64,000 bases of DNA, from assembly GCF_019968905.1 (NCBI RefSeq), contig NZ_CP079946.1, forward strand, positions 7,351,356-7,415,355, in the 5' to 3' direction. The notes beneath the pieces were generated by a model, which was given only the letters and a program-made list of their open reading frames with translations, ran no database searches and was not told where the DNA came from. This stretch comes from Corallococcus sp. EGB. Its GTDB lineage: Bacteria > Myxococcota > Myxococcia > Myxococcales > Myxococcaceae. A program made the position numbers and the translations under genes. Shown here piece after piece: positions 34,065 to 42,160 of the stretch (position 1 is the first letter of the stretch; each line of letters opens with the position of its first letter).

Positions 34065-35237
34065 ATGCAGACGACGACAACAGTCTCGACGTCACCCCAG
34101 CGCCCGCGGGTCATCGCGGTCGACATGGAGTCGGGCGGCGTGGAGCGGGTGCGCTCCATCCTGACGCCGGCGGGCTACGACGTGCTGCCCGCGCGCGGGA
34201 CGAGCGCCGCGCTGGAGGCCGTGTCGCGCCACTCCGCGGACCTGGTGCTGCTGGACGTGGAGCGGGCCCGCACGGTGGGCCTGGCCGCGTACCGGCGCCT
34301 TCGCGAGGAGCTCTCCCCGCCGCAGTTCCCCATCCTCATGCTCACACCTTCCGCGGACCGCCAGACGCGCCGCGAGGTGATGGAGGCAGGTGTGGACGAC
34401 TTGCTGACCACCGAACCGCTGGACCCGCTGGAGCTGAAGGTGCGCGTCCACACGCTGCTGGAGCTCAAGGCGCACCGCGAGCAGGGCGGCGTGCAGGAAG
34501 TGCTTCAGGACCCACGCACGCGCTGGGTGCGCATGGAGCGCCTGGCCCGCGTGGGCACGCTCGCCGCGGACCTGGCCACGCAGATGGACCAGCTGGGCGT
34601 GGGCCTGCAGCGGGCGCTGGAGCACGTGCGCGCCCGCGCCAGCCAGGGCCTTCCGCCGGACAGCGAGGAGCTGCTCAAGCTGGGCGTGGCCGGCGAGCAG
34701 ATGCGCCTGCACGGCCAGCACCTCTTGTCCCTGGGCCCCACCAGCCCCAAGGACATCCAGCGCTTCGACCTGCGGGAGGTGGTGCCGGAGGTGGTGTCGC
34801 GGCTGCGCACCGCCGGGCGCCTGGGCCGCGCGGACGTGCGCGTGGTGCTGCCCGAGGACCCCATCGCCGTCGTCTTCAACCGCCGTCAGCTGGAGCAGGT
34901 GGTGACGGAGCTGGTCTGCAACGCGGTGGACGCGGTGGAGGACGTGAAGGACCGGCCGCGCGTGGTGCAGGTGGGCGTGGAGATGCCGGACATGTTCGGC
35001 GAGTTCGGCCCGCAGCTGTTCGTGAAGGACACCGGCATCGGCATCTTCGAGGACGAGCTGCAGGCCATCTTCTCGCCGTACTACACGACCAAGGCCCCGG
35101 AGAAGAGCGTGGGGCTGGGCCTCACGGTGGCGCGCACCCTGGTGGAGAGCATGGGCGGCAAGCTCACCGTGAAGAGCCGCGTCAACCTGGGCAGCACCTT
35201 CACGGTGGAGCTGCCCGAGCAGACGTCGTCCTGGTAG
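34065..35237 (+). CDS. Receiver-HATPase protein with degenerate receiver and no phospho-acceptor histidine
   Basis: A 390-residue protein. The N-terminal receiver keeps the acceptor-like Asp in LVLLDVERA and Thr in ILMLTPSAD, but the acidic pair is reduced (VIAVDMESG) and the conserved Lys is replaced (DLLTTEPLDPLEL, Glu where Lys is usual). The next helical region aligns with a dimerisation domain (RLARVGTLAADLATQMDQL), but the position usually His in VAHEINN is Thr. The C-terminal ATPase domain is intact: QVVTELVCNAVDAVED, VKDTGIGIFEDEL, FSPYYTTKAPEKSVGLGLTV and a final TFTVELPE. It could bind ATP without autophosphorylating, acting as a scaffold, phosphatase or kinase of another protein. 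ATG 34065 was chosen over 34008. Confidence 0.82.
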   Translation: MQTTTTVSTSPQRPRVIAVDMESGGVERVRSILTPAGYDVLPARGTSAALEAVSRHSADLVLLDVERARTVGLAAYRRLREELSPPQFPILMLTPSADRQTRREVMEAGVDDLLTTEPLDPLELKVRVHTLLELKAHREQGGVQEVLQDPRTRWVRMERLARVGTLAADLATQMDQLGVGLQRALEHVRARASQGLPPDSEELLKLGVAGEQMRLHGQHLLSLGPTSPKDIQRFDLREVVPEVVSRLRTAGRLGRADVRVVLPEDPIAVVFNRRQLEQVVTELVCNAVDAVEDVKDRPRVVQVGVEMPDMFGEFGPQLFVKDTGIGIFEDELQAIFSPYYTTKAPEKSVGLGLTVARTLVESMGGKLTVKSRVNLGSTFTVELPEQTSSW

Positions 35238-35254
35238 GCGTTCCTGCCAGGGCA

Positions 35255-35280
35255 CGGGCGGGGAGACACCTCCCCGCCCG
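35255..35280. terminator. Bidirectional terminator-like hairpin
   Basis: A perfect 11-bp stem (CGGGCGGGGAG / CTCCCCGCCCG) with an ACAC loop lies exactly between the convergent ends of the receiver-kinase gene (stop 35237) and the outer-membrane protein gene (stop 35295). It lacks a T-run but its position fits a shared terminator. Confidence 0.6.
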
Positions 35281-35294
35281 CGCGTGACGCGGGA

Positions 35295-35933
35295 CTAGAA
35301 GCGGTAGGCCACGCCCGCCAGCGCTTCCATCGTGAAGTAGCTGTCGTCGAAGCGCGGGACGATGGAGGGCCCCATCCGCAGGTTGAAGTTCACGTTGAGG
35401 TTGTTCTTCACGAAGTACTCGAGGCCGCCTCCGAAGAGGATGGGGATGACCGGCCCGATGCCCTCGCCGATGTAGACGTTGAACGGCACGTCGAGGCCGG
35501 CGTTGATCATCAGCGCGCTGCCCACGGGGATGCCCGCCACGAACGCCACCGGCAGCGCCATGCCGAACATCGTGTTCCTCCGGGGGAAGTAGACGAACGG
35601 GCCCGGCTGGAAGGTGATGGCGAAGGCCACGCTGTCCGTCTGGGCAATCATCACCCGCAGATAGCCCTGGAGCTTGAGGCCCGCGTCGGACGCGTCCACC
35701 AGGCCCTCACGGCCCCAGTTGAAGCTGAACTTGCCGCCGACATCCACTCGGTCCGAGCCACCGTGGAGGAGCCCCAGCGTCAGGCCGGGGAAGCCAATCT
35801 GCGCGCTGAACAGGTTCCGGCCCGAGCCGACGGTGTCCGCCGCCAGCAGGGACCAGCCCTGGCCGCGCGCCATCGAGGTGCCGGGGACGGCCAGGAGCAA
35901 GGCCAGGAGGAAACCAGGAATGAAGCGCTTCAC
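35295..35933 (-). CDS. Outer-membrane beta-barrel-like protein
   Basis: A 212-residue exported protein with a Sec signal (FLLALLLAVPGTSMARGQ). The remainder is built of alternating strands with glycine/aromatic pattern (LFSAQIGFPGLTLGLLHGG; VDVGGKFSFNWG; LNVNFNLRMGPSIV) and ends in MEALAGVAYRF, with the C-terminal Phe expected of outer-membrane barrels. Function unknown. It lies downstream of the phosphohexomutase gene on the same strand (88 bases) and next to the nucleoside importer region, but no specific link to nucleoside uptake can be shown from sequence. Confidence 0.65.
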   Translation of the reverse strand: MKRFIPGFLLALLLAVPGTSMARGQGWSLLAADTVGSGRNLFSAQIGFPGLTLGLLHGGSDRVDVGGKFSFNWGREGLVDASDAGLKLQGYLRVMIAQTDSVAFAITFQPGPFVYFPRRNTMFGMALPVAFVAGIPVGSALMINAGLDVPFNVYIGEGIGPVIPILFGGGLEYFVKNNLNVNFNLRMGPSIVPRFDDSYFTMEALAGVAYRF

Positions 35934-36021
35934 GAGGTTCCTTTCTGCGAAGGACCGCGACGCAAAGGCGCCGCGATCCGGGTGGGGGGGTGAAGGGTGG
36001 TTCAGGACTCAGGACCTGGAC

Positions 36022-37749
36022 TCAGGCCGGCTGTCCGCGATCACGGGCGAGCGCGAGAAAAGCGTCGATGAGGGCCGCGAGCTTCGCCTCCGCGCGCTGA
36101 CGGGCCTGGGGGAGCGGCTCGCCGGGGGCGGGCGTCTCCTTGTGCTCGAAGTAGTACTTGATCTTCGGCTCGGTGCCGGAGGGGCGCAGGGTGACGCGGC
36201 CGCCGCCCTCCAGCGCGAAGGCGACGACGTTGGACGGGGGCAGGCCGCCCTCGCCCTTCTGGTAGTCGCGCACGGCCGTCACCGGGAAGCCGCCGATGTT
36301 CGCGGGCGGCGACGCGCGGAAGGCCTGCATGATGGCGCGGATGGTCTGCGCGCCAGCCGCGCCGGGCAGCGTCACGTTGCGCTGGGCGCCCACGTGCAGC
36401 CCGAAGCGGCGCTGGATCTCCTCCAGGTAGCCCAGCACGGTGGTGCCGCGCGCCTCGCACCACGCGGCCATGTCCGCGACCACCAGGGCCGCGCCCACGC
36501 CGTCCTTGTCGCGCGTGGCGGTGCCCACGGTGTAGCCGAGCGCCTCCTCGTAGCCGAAGACGAACTGCGTGCCCTCCTTCGCCGTGCGCTCCAGCGCGCG
36601 GTTGGCGATCCACTTGAAGCCGGTGAGCACCTCGTCGTACGCGGCGTCCAGCCCGCGCGCGATTTCACCCAGCTGGGTGGAGGACACGATGGTGGTGACG
36701 ACGTGCGGGCGCGCGCGCTTCGTCCCCTGCGTGAGGACGTAGTGGCCCAGCAGCACGCCCACCTCGTTGCCGGTGAGCAGGCGCAGCTTCCCGGACGCAT
36801 CGCGCGCCATCACCGCCAGCCGGTCCGCGTCCGGATCATTGGCGAGCACCAGGTCCGCCTTCACGCGCTCCGCGGTCGCGAGCGACAGGTCCATGGCGCC
36901 GGGCTCCTCCGGGTTGGGGAAGCGCACGGTGGGGAAGCGGCCGTCAGGCTGCTGCTGCTCGGCCACGGGCGTCACGCGAGGGAAGCCGGCCTCCTCGAGC
37001 GCGAGCGCCGCCCACGCGCCGCCCACGCCGTGCATCGCGGTGTAGACGATGGACAGCGTGTCGCTGCCCTTGCGGTACAGGCGCAGGTCCAGGATGGCGC
37101 GCAGGTACGCGTTGCCCACGTCCTCCGGCAGGTCGCGCCACAGCCCCTTCGCGCGGCCCTCCGCCGGAGTGAGCAGCGGCACGGCGTTGGCGGGCTCCAC
37201 CTTCGCGATGGCGTCCGCGATGCCCGCGTCCTGCGGCGGGACGATCTGCGCTCCGTTGCCCCAGTAGACCTTGTAGCCGTTGTACTCGGGCGGGTTGTGG
37301 CTGGCGGTCACCATCACCGCGGCGGCGGCGTTGAGGTGCAGCACGGCGAAGGCGGTGACGGGCGTGGGCACCGGCTCCGGGAAGACGTGCGCGGGGATGC
37401 CCTCCGCCACGAACACGGCGGCGGTGTCCTCCGCCAGCTCCTTGCTCAAGCGGCGCGCGTCGCGGCCCACCACCACGCCGCGCGTGGTGACGTCCGGCAC
37501 GGTGGCCTTGAGGTAGCGCGCGAGGCCCGCGGTGGTGCGGCGCACGACGGCGCGGTTCATGCGGTTGGGGCCGGCGCCCAGCACGCCGCGCAGGCCGGCG
37601 GTGCCGAACTCCAGGTCCTGCGCGAAGCGGTCCGCCAGGTCCGCCCAGTCCTGCTTCGCGAGCACGTGGGCCAGCTCCGCCTGCGTCTCCGGATCCGGAT
37701 CCGCCTTGCGCCAGGCCTCCGCCCGCTCCCTCAGTCCGGTGGTGTCCAT
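36022..37749 (-). CDS. Phosphohexomutase-superfamily enzyme, PGM2/phosphopentomutase type
   Basis: A 575-residue alpha-D-phosphohexomutase. The four active-site elements are present: phosphoserine loop TASHNPPEYNGYK (Ser150), metal loop NDPDADRLAV, sugar loop FGYEEALGY and phosphate-binding loop RPSGTEPKIKYYF. The N-terminal EFGTAGLRGVLGAGPNRMN matches the PGM2-like group, which includes phosphopentomutases as well as phosphoglucomutases. It would interconvert sugar 1- and 5/6-phosphates. With deoA upstream in the window and deoC 450 bases away on the same strand, conversion of (deoxy)ribose 1-phosphate to the 5-phosphate is the likely role; glucose 1-phosphate activity is also possible. No separate deoB is present in the window. 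Confidence 0.9.
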   Translation of the reverse strand: MDTTGLRERAEAWRKADPDPETQAELAHVLAKQDWADLADRFAQDLEFGTAGLRGVLGAGPNRMNRAVVRRTTAGLARYLKATVPDVTTRGVVVGRDARRLSKELAEDTAAVFVAEGIPAHVFPEPVPTPVTAFAVLHLNAAAAVMVTASHNPPEYNGYKVYWGNGAQIVPPQDAGIADAIAKVEPANAVPLLTPAEGRAKGLWRDLPEDVGNAYLRAILDLRLYRKGSDTLSIVYTAMHGVGGAWAALALEEAGFPRVTPVAEQQQPDGRFPTVRFPNPEEPGAMDLSLATAERVKADLVLANDPDADRLAVMARDASGKLRLLTGNEVGVLLGHYVLTQGTKRARPHVVTTIVSSTQLGEIARGLDAAYDEVLTGFKWIANRALERTAKEGTQFVFGYEEALGYTVGTATRDKDGVGAALVVADMAAWCEARGTTVLGYLEEIQRRFGLHVGAQRNVTLPGAAGAQTIRAIMQAFRASPPANIGGFPVTAVRDYQKGEGGLPPSNVVAFALEGGGRVTLRPSGTEPKIKYYFEHKETPAPGEPLPQARQRAEAKLAALIDAFLALARDRGQPA

Positions 37750-37781
37750 CGCGGTTCGCCTCGTGTTTGGAAGAAAGGGGT

Positions 37782-38177
37782 TCAGCTCTTGTAGTCAGTG
37801 AGGTGCTTGCGGCGCACCGGCCCCTTGGGGCCGTCCTTGTTGTTCTGGCACGCGACGCAGAACTCCGCGTAGGGCATCGCCTTGAGGCGGCCCAGGGGAA
37901 TCTCGTCGCCGCACTCCTCGCACTCGCCGAAGGAGTCCGGGTCCTCGCGCAGCTTGCCCAGGGCCTTCACCACGCGCGCCAGCGTGCCGTCGGTGTTGCG
38001 GTTCCGGCTGGACGCGATGGTCTGCATCATCTCGTTGAGGGGCTGCTCGTCCTCGTCGCCGCCCACGCGCGTCTCGTCGGTGCGGTTGGGCTCGATGCGC
38101 ATGGGCGTCTTGCCGGTCAGTTCCGCGTGGAGCGCGAGCAACTGCTGGAGGAAGTCCTCTCGCTGCTTCGGGGTCAC
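37782..38177 (-). CDS. DksA/TraR-family C4 zinc-finger protein
   Basis: A 131-residue protein with an N-terminal helical region (REDFLQQLLALHAELTG) and a C-terminal zinc finger with four cysteines at 86, 89, 107 and 110 (CEECGDEIPLGRLKAMPYAE then FCVAC), as in DksA/TraR proteins. DksA binds the secondary channel of RNA polymerase and works with (p)ppGpp. The expected acidic tip of the coiled coil is not clearly recognisable (VGGDEDEQPLNEMM may serve). The start is GTG 38177. It sits between deoC (19 bases upstream) and the phosphomutase gene (32 bases downstream) and is probably cotranscribed with them. Confidence 0.85.
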   Translation of the reverse strand: MTPKQREDFLQQLLALHAELTGKTPMRIEPNRTDETRVGGDEDEQPLNEMMQTIASSRNRNTDGTLARVVKALGKLREDPDSFGECEECGDEIPLGRLKAMPYAEFCVACQNNKDGPKGPVRRKHLTDYKS

Positions 38178-38196
38178 GGTGCTCAGCTCCGCAAGG

Positions 38197-39057
38197 TCAG
38201 TACTGCGCGGTGGAGATCTGCCCGGTGACGATGGCCACGGACGCGGAGGCGCCCAGGCGGTTGGCGCCCGCGCGGATGAGCTTCACGGCGTCCTCGGCGG
38301 AGCGCACGCCGCCGGAGGCCTTCACGCCCACGTCGTCGCCCACCACCGCGCGCATCAGCTCGATGTCCTTCACCGTGGCGCCGCCGGGCCCGAAGCCCGT
38401 GGACGTCTTCACGAACGCGGCGCCCGCGGCCTTGGACAGCGCGCACGCGATGACCTTCTCCTCGTCCGTGAGGTGGCCCGTCTCCAGGATGACCTTCACG
38501 GGCACCGGGCGGCTGGCCTCCACCACCGCGGTGATGTCCTCGTGCACGCGCTGGTAGTCGTGCGCCTTGAGCGCGCCCAGGTTGATCACCATGTCGATCT
38601 CCCGGGCCCCCGCGCGGATGGCCTCACGCGCCTCGAAGGCCTTCGCGGACGACAGCGCGGCGCCCAGCGGGAAGCCCACCACGGCGATGGGCACGGCCGT
38701 CGCCCCGGCCAGCACGCGCGCGGCGGTGGCCACGTGGCAGCTGTTCACGCACACGGTGGCGAAGCCGTACTGACGGGCCTCCTCGGCCACGCGCACGATG
38801 TCCTCGGTGCGCGCCTCCGGCTTGAGCAGCGTGTGGTCGATGTACGGCGCCAGGTCCGAGGCCTTGCCAAGGGTGGCCGGGTCCACGCGGGCGGTGGCGA
38901 CCTTCACGCCGGGCGGGCGCGGGGGTTCCGGGTTCAGGATGGCGGCGGGCGCGGGCGGCACCGCCTCCTGCTGGACCTTCCAGGCGTGCAGACGGTGGCG
39001 GGCCTGGTCGACCAGCTCTTCAAGGACGGTGAAGAAGGCTTCGGCGTCGGACGGCAT
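38197..39057 (-). CDS. deoC: Deoxyribose-phosphate aldolase
   Basis: A 286-residue class I aldolase cleaving 2-deoxyribose 5-phosphate to glyceraldehyde 3-phosphate and acetaldehyde. The TIM-barrel motifs are complete: YIDHTLLKPEA, FATVCVNSCHV, EIDMVINLGALK, VKVILETGHL, and the Schiff-base Lys217 in AAFVKTSTGFGPGG, followed by VGVKASGGVRSAEDA. The first about 68 residues are an extension absent from minimal DeoC proteins; it is helical and then Pro-rich, and may aid oligomerisation. It is the terminal step of deoxynucleoside catabolism, fed by deoA and the mutase gene. It heads a run deoC, dksA-like, mutase on the minus strand. Confidence 0.95.
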   Translation of the reverse strand: MPSDAEAFFTVLEELVDQARHRLHAWKVQQEAVPPAPAAILNPEPPRPPGVKVATARVDPATLGKASDLAPYIDHTLLKPEARTEDIVRVAEEARQYGFATVCVNSCHVATAARVLAGATAVPIAVVGFPLGAALSSAKAFEAREAIRAGAREIDMVINLGALKAHDYQRVHEDITAVVEASRPVPVKVILETGHLTDEEKVIACALSKAAGAAFVKTSTGFGPGGATVKDIELMRAVVGDDVGVKASGGVRSAEDAVKLIRAGANRLGASASVAIVTGQISTAQY

Positions 39058-39170
39058 GCCGCGCCCCTTAGCCCACTCCCGGCGCTCGGGGAAGCGCTCG
39101 CGGGAGGAGGAGGCCCCCGGTCAACGCACGGGCTGCCGAGAATGGGAGCGGGGCTGTAGAGTTCCAACCC

Positions 39171-40409
39171 GTGAAGGTCTTCGCGCGGCTGCTCGCACTC
39201 CTGGTCCTCTTCCTCGCGGCGGTGCCGGGCCACGCCGCGGCGCCGGCGCCCTCGGCCCTCCCCGCCCCCGCGTCAGGCCGGCTCACGGTCTACTTCCTCG
39301 ACGTGGGCCAGGGAGACGCGGCGCTCATCGTGTCGCCCACGGGCAAGACGGTGCTCATCGACGGCGGGCCTCCAGAGGCCGGCCCGCGGCTGGCGGCGCG
39401 GCTGCGGGAGCTGGTGAAGGGCCCGCTGGACCTGGTCATCCTCACCCACCCGCACCTGGACCACCTGGGCGGGCTGCGCGCGGCCCTGAAGGCGGTGGGC
39501 GCGAAGCGCTTCATGGACCCCGGCTTCGACCACCCGAGCGAGGCGTACCGCGACCTGCTGGACTTCGTGGGCCGCGAGGTGGGCCAGGTGATGACTCCGG
39601 AGCCCAACCCCGGCTCCCCCCAGTCGCTGGTCTCCGTGGGCCTGGGGGAGGGCGTGGCGCTCACCGTGCTCTGGCCGCGCGTGCCCCAGGAGTCGTTCCT
39701 CGCGGACACGCGCTCGGACGCGAACGCGAACTCCATCGTCACGAAGCTCACCTACGGGAAGACGGCGTTCCTCTTCACGGGGGACTCGGAGCCGCCGACG
39801 GAGGAGGTGCTGCTGCGGAAGCCCCTGGACCTCACCGCCACGGTGCTGAAGGTGGCGCATCACGGCGGCAAGCACTCGTCCACCGCGGCCTTCCTGGCGC
39901 GCGTGAAGCCGCAGGCGGCGGTCATCTCCTGCGGCGTGGGCAATGACTACGGCCACCCGAGCCCGGAGGTCCTGGGCCGCCTGGGCGACGTGCGCGCCCG
40001 CACCTTCCGCACCGACCAGGACGGCGAGGTGATGGCGGTGAGCGACGGCACCAGCGTGACGCTGCGCTCGGCCAGGGGCTCCGGGGCCGTGAGCCTGCCC
40101 GGTACGCAGCCGACGGGCAACCCGGTGGCGCTGGGCCCCATCGAACCCACGCCGCACGGCCGCGCCGGCCGCTCCGTGGAGAAGGAACCGGAGCCGGGCG
40201 CGTCCCGGTCCCGGACGCAGGTGGAGCCCGCCGCGCCCGCGAACACGTCCCCGGCCACGGGCGAGCGCTACGTGTCGCTCAAGGGCAGCAAGGTGTTCCA
40301 CCGCGAGAGCTGCCCGACCTTGAAGCGCTCGAAGAACGAGCGCACCGTCTATACGAGTCGCGCCGACGCCCTGCGTGAGCGCCGCCCCGCCGAGGATTGT
40401 CATCCATGA
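39171..40409 (+). CDS. Secreted ComEC/Rec2-type metallo-beta-lactamase protein with Ada-like C-terminal domain
   Basis: A 412-residue exported protein (signal peptide ending near VPGHAAA). The MBL domain has the ComEC-type pattern LTVYFLDVGQGDAALIV, the metal motif LTHPHLDHLGG (His93, His95, Asp97, His98), FLFTGDSEPP and VAHHGGKHSS, so a two-metal hydrolase site is intact. A Pro-rich linker leads to a roughly 50-residue domain (VSLKGSKVFHRESCPTLKRS ... AEDCHP) like the Ada metal-binding module attached to many ComEC-like proteins. These enzymes probably cleave phosphodiesters; nucleic acid is a plausible substrate. It begins a three-gene operon with a degenerate paralog and a DUF3006 protein. 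Confidence 0.88.
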   Translation: MKVFARLLALLVLFLAAVPGHAAAPAPSALPAPASGRLTVYFLDVGQGDAALIVSPTGKTVLIDGGPPEAGPRLAARLRELVKGPLDLVILTHPHLDHLGGLRAALKAVGAKRFMDPGFDHPSEAYRDLLDFVGREVGQVMTPEPNPGSPQSLVSVGLGEGVALTVLWPRVPQESFLADTRSDANANSIVTKLTYGKTAFLFTGDSEPPTEEVLLRKPLDLTATVLKVAHHGGKHSSTAAFLARVKPQAAVISCGVGNDYGHPSPEVLGRLGDVRARTFRTDQDGEVMAVSDGTSVTLRSARGSGAVSLPGTQPTGNPVALGPIEPTPHGRAGRSVEKEPEPGASRSRTQVEPAAPANTSPATGERYVSLKGSKVFHRESCPTLKRSKNERTVYTSRADALRERRPAEDCHP

Positions 40410-41776
40410 AGGCCCGCATCGCGCTGGGAGTGGGGCTGCTGCTCGCCTCCCTCGCCTGTCAGCAGCAGCCGTCCGCCCCACCCGCGCAGAAGCCTCCGGA
40501 GAAGTCGCGCTACTTCGGCGGCGCGCCGGACGGGAAGCTCCACGTGTACTTCTTCGACGTGGGCGCGGGGGATGCCGCGCTCATCGTCACGCCGAAGGGC
40601 AACACGGTGCTGGTGGACTCAGGGCCCGCGACCGCCGAGTCGCACCTGGTGAACCGGCTGCCGGAGCTCTTGCGCCGCGAGCTGGACCTGGTGGTCCTCA
40701 CCCAGCCGGATCCGAAGCACCACGGCGCGCTGGAGGCCGTGCTCAAGCGCGTGGGCGCGCGGCGGTTGATGGAGCCGCAGCTGCCCGACACGTCCAAGGC
40801 CTACGACGCGCTGCTGACGGCGGTGGGCTCGCGCGGGGTGCAGATCCTTTCGCCCGCGCCGTCCACGTCCGCGCCCAAGGAGCTGGTCCGGCTGACGCTG
40901 GAGGACCGCGTGAACCTCACGGTGCTCTGGCCCCGCGCGCCCGCGGAGCCGCTCCTGAAGGGGGCCCCGGACGCGGAGGGGCGCAACGCGGCGAACTCCA
41001 TCGTGCTGCGCCTGACGTACGACGACACGTCGGTCATCTTCGCGGGCGGCGCGCGCGGCGAGACGGAGGCCAGGCTGTTGGAGCGCGGGCTCTTGTCCCC
41101 CGCCACGCTCCTGAAGGTCGCCTCGCCCTACGGGGAGGGGGCGAACTCGCAGGCGTACCTGGAGGAGGTGCGTCCGCAGGTCGCGCTGCTCAGCGGCGAT
41201 GACAACCTGGGGAAGAGCCCTCGGGTGAAGGAGCTCCTCACGAGGCTGCGCGGCGTGGACGCGCGCGTGTTCCGCACGGACGTGAACGGCGAGGTGCACG
41301 CGGTGAGCGACGGCAAGCAGTTCGAGCTCTCGATCCAGCGTCCGCCGCCGGGCGAGCCCGCTGGCACGCGGCACCGCTTCCCGGGGTTGGATCCCCGCCC
41401 GCCGCTCCAGCGGACGGCGAAGCCCGTCGCCGCGGTGAAGCCGGCGCCCACCGAACCGCTCCCGGCCGTCGCGACAGAGCCCACCCGCGTCACCGAAGCC
41501 GCGCGCGACAGCAAGGCCCGCGTCAGCAACGTGACGGACGTGGATGAGCTGCCCACCGCGCGCAAGAACACGCGGGCGGAGGTGCCGGAGAAGACGGCGC
41601 GCGCGTCCACCAGCAACGCCATGGGCGGCTACCGCGCGAGCAAGCACAAGCAGATCTTCCACAAGGCCAGCTGCCGGGCCGTGAAGCTCATCAATCCCGA
41701 GAACATGCTGTCCTGGAGCACACGCGAAGCGGCGCTGGGTTCGGGCCGCAAGCCCGCTGGAGACTGTGACCCGTGA
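40406..41776 (+). CDS. Lipoprotein paralog of the ComEC-type MBL protein lacking the metal site
   Basis: A 456-residue lipoprotein (LLLASLAC, lipidated Cys18) sharing the architecture of the preceding gene: LHVYFFDVGAGDAALIVTPK, LDLVVLTQPDPKHHGALEAV, SVIFAGGARGETEARL, then a Pro/Ala linker and an Ada-like end (KHKQIFHKASCRAVKL ... AGDCDP). The metal motif HPHLDH of its neighbour is replaced by QPDPKH and VAHHGGKHSS by VASPYGEGANS, so almost all metal ligands are lost and hydrolysis is unlikely. The fold, linker and C-terminal cysteines remain. It is probably a tandem duplicate kept as a binding or regulatory partner. ATG 40406 overlaps the upstream stop (ATGA); its own stop overlaps the next GTG. 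Confidence 0.85.
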   Translation: MKARIALGVGLLLASLACQQQPSAPPAQKPPEKSRYFGGAPDGKLHVYFFDVGAGDAALIVTPKGNTVLVDSGPATAESHLVNRLPELLRRELDLVVLTQPDPKHHGALEAVLKRVGARRLMEPQLPDTSKAYDALLTAVGSRGVQILSPAPSTSAPKELVRLTLEDRVNLTVLWPRAPAEPLLKGAPDAEGRNAANSIVLRLTYDDTSVIFAGGARGETEARLLERGLLSPATLLKVASPYGEGANSQAYLEEVRPQVALLSGDDNLGKSPRVKELLTRLRGVDARVFRTDVNGEVHAVSDGKQFELSIQRPPPGEPAGTRHRFPGLDPRPPLQRTAKPVAAVKPAPTEPLPAVATEPTRVTEAARDSKARVSNVTDVDELPTARKNTRAEVPEKTARASTSNAMGGYRASKHKQIFHKASCRAVKLINPENMLSWSTREAALGSGRKPAGDCDP

Positions 41777-42033
41777 CGAAGAAGACGAAGCCCCGGTCCC
41801 GGGCCACGGTGGACCGCATCGAGGACGACGTCGCCGTGCTGGTGGTGGACGGCCAGCAGGTGACCCGCGCGCTGGACGCCCTCCCCCCGGGCGTGCGTGA
41901 AGGGGACGTCGTGGACCTGGAGGCGGGGACGGTGGACGCAGAGGCCACCGAGGCCCTGCGCGCCGACGTCCGCGCAGCGAGGGAACGTGCGATGCACGGC
42001 AAGAAGCCGCCCGCGGGCGACTTCGACCTCTGA
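41773..42033 (+). CDS. DUF3006-family small protein
   Basis: An 86-residue protein: a basic start, ATVDRIEDDVAVLVVDGQQV, then LPPGVREGDVVDLEAG and a charged helical tail. This is the DUF3006 pattern (a small beta-rich domain), and such genes commonly accompany ComEC-like MBL genes. The GTG start overlaps the stop of the degenerate MBL gene (GTGA), completing a three-gene operon. A role as accessory to the secreted MBL proteins is inferred from synteny; it has no signal peptide itself. Confidence 0.8.
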   Translation: MTKKTKPRSRATVDRIEDDVAVLVVDGQQVTRALDALPPGVREGDVVDLEAGTVDAEATEALRADVRAARERAMHGKKPPAGDFDL

Positions 42034-42061
42034 GCAGCGCGGCGTGTCCCCTTGAAACGAA

Positions 42062-42148
42062 GCGTCCTGCGCGACGCGCCGGAGCACCCGGCTGGAGCAG
42101 GACGCGCGACGTGGGCCTGCTCACCGCCTGGAGCGGAAGCAGGCCCAC
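42062..42148. terminator. Two adjacent hairpins between convergent genes
   Basis: GCGTCCTGC (42062-42070) pairs with GCAGGACGC (42097-42105), and GTGGGCCTGCT (42111-42121) pairs perfectly with AGCAGGCCCAC (42138-42148). They occupy the 127-base gap between the DUF3006 stop (42033) and the stop of the zinc-ribbon gene (42161), consistent with termination from both sides. Confidence 0.55.
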
Positions 42149-42160
42149 TTCAACGACTGG

